64,000 bases of DNA from Hominenteromicrobium mulieris. GTDB lineage: Bacteria; Bacillota; Clostridia; Oscillospirales; Acutalibacteraceae. Both the position numbers and the translations under genes were made by a program. Positions 16,962 through 24,030 of this stretch are shown in pieces; the stretch's first letter is position 1; every line of letters begins with the position of its first letter. The notes under the pieces were generated by a model. It had not been told where the DNA came from and made no database searches. It was given only the letters and a program-made list of their open reading frames with translations. The stretch lies in assembly GCF_020687165.1 (NCBI RefSeq), contig NZ_JAJEQC010000002.1; one strand, 5' to 3'.

Positions 16962-18335
16962 TTACGCCTTTGCGGGTTCTGCGGCGGGGACGGTGAGCAG
17001 CTTTTTCCAGCGGCCGCTGTAATAGTAGATGAGCAGCGGGATGATGCCCAGAATGTAGCCGATCGGCGCGGCAAACCAAATACCTGTGGTGCCGATCCAG
17101 ATGGGCAGAAGCAACGAGAGACCGATCTTGCTGCACAGCTCCACAACGGAGGAGACCATGGAAATGTTGATTTTGCCCATGCCCTTGACGGTGCTGTTAT
17201 AAAGCCAGATCCATCCGAGGAACGGGAAGAACCACGCCTGAATGCGGATGAATTCGAGCGAATACGCGATGACTTCGGTCTCGTTCGGCTTGACGTACAA
17301 CGAGACGAGCGGCTCAGCAAAAATGAGTGTCAGCACGCCTGCAAAAAAGCTCAGACCGCCGACAAGAAGGAAGATTTGCCGCACGCCAAGCTTGATGCGC
17401 TCCGCGTTTTTCGCGCCGAAGTTCTGCCCGACATAGACGGAAAAGCCGAACGAGAAATTGCTGAACAGCATCACGGCGAGGTTCTGCACGTTGCTGCCGA
17501 CGGTGAACGCCGCGACGACGTTGGAGCCGTAGCCGTTGATGACGCGCGTAATGACCATCATGCCGACAGAAAGAAACAGGCTTTGCAGAGCCATTTGCGC
17601 ACCCATGCCGAATATTTTAAGACTGACGGGCATATCCGGGCGCAGGGTGTGGCGCTTCGGCATCAGATTGGGATATTTGCGGAACATGACGAGGATGCAG
17701 ATGACGGCGGAGATGGCCTGCGAGCCGACCGTTGCAACGGCGACGCCCGCAACGCCCATGTTGAGTCCGATGACGCTGATGAGGTCGAGGATAACATTCA
17801 AAATGGAGCACAGAATGAGGAAATACAGCGGTGTTTTGCTGTCGCCGAGTGCGCGCAGGATAGATGCCGCGGCGTTATACGCAAACTGTGCGATGCCGCA
17901 GCCGCAGACAATCTGAATGTATAAAACGGACATGTCGATGACGTCTTCCGGCGTTTTTAAAAGCTGCATGAGCGGCCGCGCGGCGAAAACGCTGATGAGA
18001 CCCAGAACAACGCCGAGCAAAAGGGTGATCCACCCGGAGGCGACGATGCCCTTGCGCACGCGGTCGGTGTCGTTTGCGCCGACGTATTGCGAAAGCACGA
18101 TGGAAATGGCACTCGTCACGCCGGTTGCAAGCAGCAGGATGAGGCCCGTTGTGGACGTGGTGGCACCGATGGCGGCCAGCGCGTGCGAGCCGACGAAGCG
18201 GCCGAGCACGGCGGAGTCCACCATGGAATAAAGCGACTGGAAAATACTGCCAATCATCATGGGCAGCGCAAAACGAAGCATCAGGTTGATCGGTTTGCCC
18301 CGCGTCATGTCGATGGCACCGGACGGTTTGGACAT
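16962..18335 (-). CDS. MATE-family efflux transporter
   Basis: A 457-residue protein with twelve predicted helices in two homologous halves. The N-terminus GAIDMTRGKPINLMLRFALP with MIGSIFQSLYSMVDSAVLG and the second-half GMGAQMALQSLF and VYVGQNFGAKN blocks are typical of NorM/DinF-like MATE proteins of Clostridia. It should export organic cations or drugs in exchange for Na+ or H+. An AGGAG site lies 9-10 nt before the ATG. The upstream region has three similar inverted boxes (see 18366-18484), so regulation by a dedicated repressor or activator is likely. Confidence 0.9.
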   Translation of the reverse strand: MSKPSGAIDMTRGKPINLMLRFALPMMIGSIFQSLYSMVDSAVLGRFVGSHALAAIGATTSTTGLILLLATGVTSAISIVLSQYVGANDTDRVRKGIVASGWITLLLGVVLGLISVFAARPLMQLLKTPEDVIDMSVLYIQIVCGCGIAQFAYNAAASILRALGDSKTPLYFLILCSILNVILDLISVIGLNMGVAGVAVATVGSQAISAVICILVMFRKYPNLMPKRHTLRPDMPVSLKIFGMGAQMALQSLFLSVGMMVITRVINGYGSNVVAAFTVGSNVQNLAVMLFSNFSFGFSVYVGQNFGAKNAERIKLGVRQIFLLVGGLSFFAGVLTLIFAEPLVSLYVKPNETEVIAYSLEFIRIQAWFFPFLGWIWLYNSTVKGMGKINISMVSSVVELCSKIGLSLLLPIWIGTTGIWFAAPIGYILGIIPLLIYYYSGRWKKLLTVPAAEPAKA

Positions 18336-18365
18336 GATACAACAACTCCTAAAAAGTAAGATTAA

Positions 18366-18484
18366 GGTAAACCGTTCCGTAGAAAATAAGGGTAAACCGC
18401 GTTTGTAGAACCTCTTCGCTGCGTGTTAGTTTACAAGTATCATTGTACCAAGAAAGCAATGTGAGTTCAATGAACGGTTTACCC
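18366..18484 (-). promoter_or_regulatory. MATE gene promoter with three CGGTTTACC-type boxes
   Basis: On the minus strand TTGAAC (18470-18465), 17 bp and TACAAT (18447-18442) form the promoter. One CGGTTTACCC box in plus orientation (18475-18484) lies just upstream of the -35. Two GGTAAACCG boxes (18366-18374 and 18391-18399), 25 bp apart and each followed by a GTAGAA, lie in the leader. The shared sequence and opposite orientation suggest binding sites for one regulator able to loop or block. Confidence 0.5.
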
Positions 18485-18530
18485 AAATCAACGGGAAAAA
18501 TATTTGGTTATTTTTGCCAATAATTAAATG

Positions 18531-18701
18531 TTAAACGATGGAATAGGTGAACATTTCGTAGTGCAGCGCGGTGCCGATGTCAATCTCCTCCGGTAAAAGC
18601 GCGCGAGCGACCAGAATTTCATCGTGCATGTCATTGTCCGTTCGGCGCAAAATGGCGTAGTCGCCGTCGATGCTCGCCACTTCGTATTCGTAGGGGCCCA
18701 T
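18531..18701 (-). CDS. Small 56-residue protein of unknown function, translationally coupled to the GNAT gene
   Basis: The ORF MGPYEYEVASIDGDYAILRR continues to LLPEEIDIGTALHYEMFTYS and stops at 18531. Its ATG shares one base with the TAA of the upstream GNAT gene (TAATG), a classic re-initiation junction. The pattern of alternating hydrophobics, YEVxxIDGDYAxL and LLPEExxxGTxL, suggests a small SH3-like beta barrel reminiscent of DUF3006-type proteins. I cannot assign a role. The codon usage matches its neighbours, so I regard it as real. Confidence 0.65.
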   Translation of the reverse strand: MGPYEYEVASIDGDYAILRRTDNDMHDEILVARALLPEEIDIGTALHYEMFTYSIV

Positions 18702-19285
18702 TATACCACCGTACCTTCTTTAACAAATGTGGCGGCGTGCTCACGCGCGGCCTCGTAGTCCTGCGCTAAGATGAGGTAGGCTTTCGTGAATCGCTTTGCG
18801 TTCGGGTCTTCCGGTTCAATGGCGCGCTCCATTAAAAGAACACCGTCCGTTTCGGAGACCTCGTGAAAACCCATCTTTTTGTGGAATGCCACGGCGGCAT
18901 CGTTCGGCAGATTGATGTGCGCTGTAACGCGGCGGTAATTTGCATGGTGCATGATGTCCAGCATCAGGCTGTATAAAGACGTGCCCACGCCGCTGTGCAG
19001 ACATTTTTCGGAGACGTACAGCTGTGCGTCGGCAGAGAACAGGTCGTCTTTCGGAATATCGCGGTCGGTCAAAAAGCAGAATCCCGCCGTCTGGTTGTTG
19101 ATCTCCGTCAGAATCCACATACGGCCGTATGTATAGGTGTCGATGCGCTGCACGTACTCGGCGAGCGTCGGCACTTCGGTGTCGGGCGTGTAGTGCGTCT
19201 TTTCGACGTAGGGTGTGTAAATTTTGAGCATGGACGGGCCGTCCCACTCGTTCGTTCTGCGTACTGCAACTCTGAAATCACTCAT
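18701..19285 (-). CDS. GNAT-family N-acetyltransferase
   Basis: A 194-residue acetyltransferase beginning MSDFRVAVRRTNEWDGPSML. The acetyl-CoA loop is near SEKCLHSGVGTSLYSLMLD (about 96-114) and the C-terminal motif is LPNDAAVAFHKKMGFHEV (about 126-143). The order N-terminal substrate lobe then INLPNDAA resembles phosphinothricin/amino-acid N-acetyltransferases. A longer reading frame extends upstream, but this ATG has an AAAGGAA site 8 nt before it and lies 4 bp after the ribokinase stop. It is the middle gene of rbsK-GNAT-small protein. Substrate unknown. Confidence 0.8.
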   Translation of the reverse strand: MSDFRVAVRRTNEWDGPSMLKIYTPYVEKTHYTPDTEVPTLAEYVQRIDTYTYGRMWILTEINNQTAGFCFLTDRDIPKDDLFSADAQLYVSEKCLHSGVGTSLYSLMLDIMHHANYRRVTAHINLPNDAAVAFHKKMGFHEVSETDGVLLMERAIEPEDPNAKRFTKAYLILAQDYEAAREHAATFVKEGTVV

Positions 19286-19289
19286 ATTT

Positions 19290-20177
19290 TCAGTTCCTTT
19301 CGTTCGTAACTTCTGCATATAGGGGAATAGACGGTGCGGCACCGGGGCGCGAGACCGCAATGGCAGCGGCTTTTGCCGCGAGGGTCAGCGATTTTTTCGG
19401 CGAAAGCCCATCCAGCATACCGCGCATGAAATAGCCCGTGAACGTATCGCCGGCCGCGGTGGTATCGACCGCACGGACAAGCTCCGCCGGGGCAAACGCG
19501 CGCTTATCTTCTTTGGCGTACCACGCGCCTTTACTGCCGAGCGTTAAGACTGCGGCGGCGTGCGGGTATTTTTGAAGGAGCTTATCCAAAATAGCGGTGG
19601 GAATCTTTGTGCCGGTCAGCTGTTCGCCCTCCACTTCGTTCAAAACGAACACGGAAACGAGCGACAGATTGCACTTTAAAACGTTTTCGTTCATCGGGGA
19701 CGGATTGAGCCAGATCTCCATGCCGCGCGCATGGGCTTTTTCAAGAATATACGGCAGCGCGCTGATCTCGTTTTGCAGCAGAAGAATGTCGCCTGCGCCG
19801 AATTGCGCAAGCACGCGGTCGGCATATGCTTCATCCACAGCCCCGTTGGAGCCGCCGAAAAGCAGAATGGCGTTCTGCGCCTCTCGGCTGACCTGAATGA
19901 CGGTGTGCCCGCCCGGCATATCGCGCGTTTCGATGAGGGAGGTATCCACGCCGTTTTGGTTCAATAAATCGCGCAGGTGCTCGCCGTCCGTGCCGATGAG
20001 TCCCGCGTGGCAGACGGAAAGCCCCGCCCGCACAAGCGCAATGGACTGGTTTAACCCCTTGCCGCCCGGGAACACGGTGCGGCTTTCGCTTTGAATGGTC
20101 TCACCGCCCTGCAAAATGTGGTCGACCTTATAAACATAGTCTGTATTGAGTGAGCCGAAATTCAAGATCCTCTTCAA
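19290..20177 (-). CDS. rbsK: Ribokinase (PfkB family)
   Basis: A 295-residue PfkB kinase that phosphorylates D-ribose at O5. It has NFGSLNTDYVYKVDH at the start, the GGKGLNQSIALVRAG first signature and DTTAAGDTFTGYFMRG (about 224-239) with the catalytic Asp of the GAGD-type anion hole. The start is TTG at 20177, chosen because GAGGAG sits 8 nt upstream and the family N-terminus begins there; an in-frame longer start has no ribosome site. No ribose transporter is adjacent. It leads a three-gene unit. Confidence 0.87.
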   Translation of the reverse strand: MKRILNFGSLNTDYVYKVDHILQGGETIQSESRTVFPGGKGLNQSIALVRAGLSVCHAGLIGTDGEHLRDLLNQNGVDTSLIETRDMPGGHTVIQVSREAQNAILLFGGSNGAVDEAYADRVLAQFGAGDILLLQNEISALPYILEKAHARGMEIWLNPSPMNENVLKCNLSLVSVFVLNEVEGEQLTGTKIPTAILDKLLQKYPHAAAVLTLGSKGAWYAKEDKRAFAPAELVRAVDTTAAGDTFTGYFMRGMLDGLSPKKSLTLAAKAAAIAVSRPGAAPSIPLYAEVTNERN

Positions 20178-20210
20178 GGTTTTGCACTCCTCTGTTTCAA
20201 AATCAATACA

Positions 20211-20239
20211 AGAATAGCACGAACAAAGCCCGCCGTCAA
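20211..20239 (-). promoter_or_regulatory. Ribokinase operon promoter
   Basis: Minus strand TTGACG (20239-20234), 17 bp and TATTCT (20216-20211) with TGC before the -10. The leader to the TTG start is about 30 nt. Confidence 0.65.
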
Positions 20240-20306
20240 GGAAAGCAGGACAAAAGAAAAAACGCAAAAACCCAATATTTCAGCGGTTTCGCCAAGGCGG
20301 AACATA

Positions 20307-20335
20307 TTCACAAAACGCGCGAAAAGTGGTATAAT
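20307..20335 (+). promoter_or_regulatory. typA promoter
   Basis: TTCACA (20307-20312), exactly 17 bp and TATAAT (20330-20335). The leader to the typA start is about 130 nt, longer than usual for this window. Confidence 0.75.
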
Positions 20336-20394
20336 ATTTCGGTTAGCGAGCAAACCGAGTTTTTAATCCGTTTTTTGCCGTATCCCGCGCATGC

Positions 20395-20423
20395 AAAACG
20401 GCGCGGCCGGTTTTGAATTTTTT
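20395..20423 (+). terminator. Terminator-like hairpin in the typA leader (possible attenuator)
   Basis: AAAACGGC and GCCGGTTTT pair with one bulged base and a GCG loop, followed by GAATTTTTTG. It lies between the promoter and the ribosome site, so it may reduce read-through under some condition. No aptamer or leader peptide was recognised. Confidence 0.35.
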
Positions 20424-20468
20424 GAAGCAGTTTGAAGTTAAGAACGATAAAGAAAGGGATTGATAAAG

Positions 20469-22292
20469 ATGGGAAAAAGAGAAAATTTGCGCAACGTAGC
20501 CATTATTGCACACGTTGATCACGGCAAGACCACCCTTGTGGACCAGCTTCTGCGCCAGAGCGGCGTTTTCCGCAGCAACGAAGCCGTAACCGAGCGCGTC
20601 ATGGACTCCGGTGATTTGGAGCGTGAGCGCGGCATTACGATCCTCTCCAAAAACACAGCTGTCATGTACAATGACATCAAAATCAATATTGTTGATACCC
20701 CGGGCCATGCCGATTTCGGCGGTGAGGTGGAACGTATTCTGATGATGGTAGACGGCGTTCTGCTGCTTGTCGATGCGTTTGAGGGATGTATGCCGCAGAC
20801 GCGCTTCGTTTTAAAGAAGGCGCTTGGTCTTGGCAAAAAGCCGGTCGTTGTCGTCAATAAGGTCGACCGTCCGGGCGCACGTCCGCTTGAAGTCGTGGAC
20901 GAAGTGCTTGACCTCTTCATTGAGCTCGGTGCAGACGAAGACCAGCTCGATTTCCCGGTGGTCTACGCTTCCGCACGTGACGGCTACGCCATGAACCAGC
21001 CGGACGAAAAGGGCACGGACATGAAGCCGCTGTTTGAAGCCATTATAAACGATGTTCCGGCGCCGGAGGGTGACCTTGACGGCCCGACGCAGGTGCTGTT
21101 CTCCAACATTGACTATGATGAGTACGTCGGTCGTATCGGTATCGGCCGTGTGGAGCGCGGCTCCGTAAAGGTCGGCCAGACCGTTACCATCTGCAGCAGC
21201 ACAAGCGACGAAAAGCGCAACGCGCGCATTACGAAGCTCTACCAGTTTGAGGGCCTCAAGCGCGTGGACGCAGAGAGCGCAGAGCTCGGCGACATCGTGG
21301 CCGTTTCCGGCATGGCAGACCTCAACATCGGTGAGACCGCCTGCGACCCGGAGCACGTGGAGCCGCTGCCGTTCGTCAAGATCGACGAGCCGACCGTTTC
21401 TATGATGTTCATGGTCAACAATTCCCCGTTTGCGGGCCGCGAGGGCAAGTATGTCACCTCCCGCAACCTGCGCGACCGCCTGTTTAAGGAGGTTGAAACG
21501 AACGTTGCTATGCGCGTGGAAGAGACCGATTCCGCCGATACGTTTAAGGTATCCGGCCGCGGCGAGCTGCACCTCTCCATTCTTATCGAGCAGATGCGCC
21601 GCCAGAACTACGAATTTCAGGTCTCCCGCCCGAGTGTTATTTTCAAGGAAGAAAACGGCAAGAAGCTGGAGCCGATGGAACTTTTGATGATTGAAGTTCC
21701 GGATAACTACGTCGGCGCGGTCATGGAAAAGCTTGGCACCAGAAAGGCAGAGCTGCTCAACATGGGTACCCGCGACAGCGGCACCACGCACCTCGAATTC
21801 AAGATCCCGTCCCGCGGCATCATGGGCTACCGCTCCGAGTTCCTTACGGACACGAACGGCAACGGCATCATGAACCACGTGTTCGATTGCTACGAGCCGT
21901 ATAAGGGAGACATTCAGCAGCGCAGCACCGGTTCTCTCGTTGTACACGAGACCGGCGAGTCCACGGCTTACGGCCTGTTCTACGCACAGGACAGAGGCCG
22001 CCTGTTTATCGGGCCGGGCGTACCGGTTTACGAGGGCATGATTGTCGGCAGCAACCCGAAGGGCGACGACATCGTCATCAACGTCTGCAAGAAGAAGCAC
22101 GCGACAAACACCCGTGCTTCCGGCTCCGACGACGCACTGAAGCTGACCCCGCACACCGTGCTCTCTCTGGAGCAGTCCCTCGAGTTTATCGCGGACGACG
22201 AGCTTGTGGAGATCACACCGAAGAGCATCCGCATGCGCAAAATGGTGCTGAGCAAAGAGCTGCGCATGAAGCAGGCTGCGAAAAAGAAGTAA
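20469..22292 (+). CDS. typA: Translational GTPase TypA/BipA
   Basis: A 607-residue ribosome-associated GTPase used in 50S assembly and stress or cold growth. G1 is AHVDHGKTTLVDQLL, the switch region has ERERGITILSKNTAV, G3 is DTPGHADFGGEVERI and G4 is NKVDRPGARP. Domain II, an EF-G-like domain III/V (SIRGMGYRSEF-like SRGIMGYRSEFLTDT) and the BipA-specific C-terminal domain (about 480-607) follow. ATG 20469 is chosen over an in-frame TTG nine bases earlier, because AAGAAAGGG is properly spaced only for the ATG. 40 bp separate it from the exonuclease-PgeF gene. Confidence 0.95.
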   Translation: MGKRENLRNVAIIAHVDHGKTTLVDQLLRQSGVFRSNEAVTERVMDSGDLERERGITILSKNTAVMYNDIKINIVDTPGHADFGGEVERILMMVDGVLLLVDAFEGCMPQTRFVLKKALGLGKKPVVVVNKVDRPGARPLEVVDEVLDLFIELGADEDQLDFPVVYASARDGYAMNQPDEKGTDMKPLFEAIINDVPAPEGDLDGPTQVLFSNIDYDEYVGRIGIGRVERGSVKVGQTVTICSSTSDEKRNARITKLYQFEGLKRVDAESAELGDIVAVSGMADLNIGETACDPEHVEPLPFVKIDEPTVSMMFMVNNSPFAGREGKYVTSRNLRDRLFKEVETNVAMRVEETDSADTFKVSGRGELHLSILIEQMRRQNYEFQVSRPSVIFKEENGKKLEPMELLMIEVPDNYVGAVMEKLGTRKAELLNMGTRDSGTTHLEFKIPSRGIMGYRSEFLTDTNGNGIMNHVFDCYEPYKGDIQQRSTGSLVVHETGESTAYGLFYAQDRGRLFIGPGVPVYEGMIVGSNPKGDDIVINVCKKKHATNTRASGSDDALKLTPHTVLSLEQSLEFIADDELVEITPKSIRMRKMVLSKELRMKQAAKKK

Positions 22293-22332
22293 TTCATAAA
22301 CTTGACCAACGGAAAAGACACACGGAGAGCCA

Positions 22333-24030
22333 ATGAATATCGTTATTTTGGATCTGGAGTGGAACGGTGCGTACAGCCGCCGTCTCCACGGCTTTATCAA
22401 TGAGATTATCGAGTTCGGCGCGGTCAAGCTCGATGCACAACTGAATATCACAGACCGGTTTTCCTGCTTTGTCAAACCGCAGGTGACAAAAAAGATCAGC
22501 GCGGTTATCTCGGACCTCACCAACATTACGGATGCGAATCTTTTGGACGCACGCCCGTACATGCAGGTGATGAGCCGCTTCAAAAAATGGGCGGGCGACT
22601 GCGTGATTGCCACGTGGGGCACGTCGGACATTCTGGCGCTGATTGAAAACTGCCGCTATTTCGGCGGCGGGGAGACCGTTCCGTTTTTGCAGCGCTATGT
22701 CGATTTACAGCAGTACGTGGAAAAGCGCCTTGACGAGGACGGCAAGGAGCAGCTTGGGCTTTCCAAAGCGGCAGAGCTGCTTTCCATTGATGACGGTGCG
22801 CTCGACCACCACCGCGCGCTCGACGACAGCGTGCTGTCCGCCATGGTGCTGGAGCGCATTTATACAAAGGATACGTTCCGCCCGTTCATTCAGGACTGCA
22901 AGGACCCGGAGTTTTACAGACGCATCACGTTTAAAACGACGTATATCTGCGACGTGAACAGCCCGTTGATCGAAAAAGAGCATCTGCATTTCACGTGCGA
23001 AAAATGCGGCGGCGAAGCAAAGCGCCGCGGCAAATGGACTGTGAAAAACAAGAGTCTGCGCAGCACATTTAAGTGCGAAAAGTGCGGCTATGAATTCTGC
23101 GGTCAGCTGCGCGTGAAGCAGAAGTATGAGGGTATTATCGTGAGCCGCAAATCCATTCCGCTGCCGAAAATCGAAAAGCCGCGCCGCGCCGAAAACGCAG
23201 ACATCGCCGATATGCGTCTGACAATCAAGGAAAACGGTGTGGGGCTGCTGACGTTTAAGGCGTGGGAGAATATTCCGTACCTTACGCACTGCTTCTCCAC
23301 GCGCATCGGCGGCGTGAGTGAAGAAGAGTTTGCCGCTATGAACCTCGGCTTCAACCGCGGCGACAGCGACGAAAATGTAAAAGAAAATTTCCGTCTCATC
23401 GCTCAAGCGGCGAATATCCCTGTAGAGAATATAACGGCGGGCGCACAGGATCACCACACGAACGTGCGCCGTGTCACGATAAAAAACGCCGGCACGGGTA
23501 TTTGGAAGCCGAAGGACATGGAAAGCGTGGACGGCCTTGTGACGGATGAGCCGAATCTGCCGCTGCTCATTTACGCGGCGGACTGTGTGCCGCTTTACTT
23601 CTACGACCCCATTCATCACGCCATTGGGCTTTCGCACGCCGGTTGGCGCGGCACGGTGAACGGCATGGCAAAAGCTACCGTAGAGAAAATGCAGGAGGAA
23701 TTTGATACCCGCCCCGAGGATCTGCTCGCGGCCATCGGTCCGTCCATTGCAAAGGAGTGCTTTGAGGTGGACGCCCCGTGTGCGGAGGAATTCCTCGCGC
23801 TGCCCGACAGCGACAAATTCGTCACGAACGACGGCAACGGCAAATTCCACGTTGATCTTTGGGCGTGCAACCGTGCGTTCTTATTAGGTGCAGGCGTGCT
23901 GCCCGAGCACATCACAACGGGCGGCGTGTGCACCATGTGCAACAGCGACCTGCTGTTTTCACACCGCGTGACGCGCGGCAAGCGCGGCTCTAACGCCGGG
24001 TTCCTGATGCTCAGGGAACAAAACGCATGA
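22333..24030 (+). CDS. Fusion of a DEDDh 3'-5' exonuclease, a zinc ribbon and a PgeF/YfiH multicopper-oxidase-like domain
   Basis: A 565-residue single ORF. Residues 1-190 are a DnaQ/KapD-like exonuclease with ILDLEWNG (DxE) and HHRALDDSVL (HxxxxD). Residues about 225-258 hold a zinc ribbon (CEKCGG and CEKCGY). From about 294 to the end is a complete PgeF/LACC1 domain, known from YlmD/YfiH-type proteins as a purine nucleoside phosphorylase/adenosine deaminase: AGAQDHHTNV, IYAADCVPLYFYDP and SHAGWRGTVNG carry the zinc-binding His, Cys and His. The exonuclease and PgeF are normally separate. The internal ATG at 23212 lacks a ribosome site, so this is a real fusion. The end overlaps the next gene by 4 bp. 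Confidence 0.85.
   Translation: MNIVILDLEWNGAYSRRLHGFINEIIEFGAVKLDAQLNITDRFSCFVKPQVTKKISAVISDLTNITDANLLDARPYMQVMSRFKKWAGDCVIATWGTSDILALIENCRYFGGGETVPFLQRYVDLQQYVEKRLDEDGKEQLGLSKAAELLSIDDGALDHHRALDDSVLSAMVLERIYTKDTFRPFIQDCKDPEFYRRITFKTTYICDVNSPLIEKEHLHFTCEKCGGEAKRRGKWTVKNKSLRSTFKCEKCGYEFCGQLRVKQKYEGIIVSRKSIPLPKIEKPRRAENADIADMRLTIKENGVGLLTFKAWENIPYLTHCFSTRIGGVSEEEFAAMNLGFNRGDSDENVKENFRLIAQAANIPVENITAGAQDHHTNVRRVTIKNAGTGIWKPKDMESVDGLVTDEPNLPLLIYAADCVPLYFYDPIHHAIGLSHAGWRGTVNGMAKATVEKMQEEFDTRPEDLLAAIGPSIAKECFEVDAPCAEEFLALPDSDKFVTNDGNGKFHVDLWACNRAFLLGAGVLPEHITTGGVCTMCNSDLLFSHRVTRGKRGSNAGFLMLREQNA

Noticed and set aside
20811..22631. 606-codon minus-strand ORF over typA, and similar long ORFs at 22705-23850 and 16944-17924
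   Set aside because: These are shadows produced by the third-position GC bias of typA, the exonuclease-PgeF gene and the MATE gene. They lack ribosome sites and recognisable motifs.
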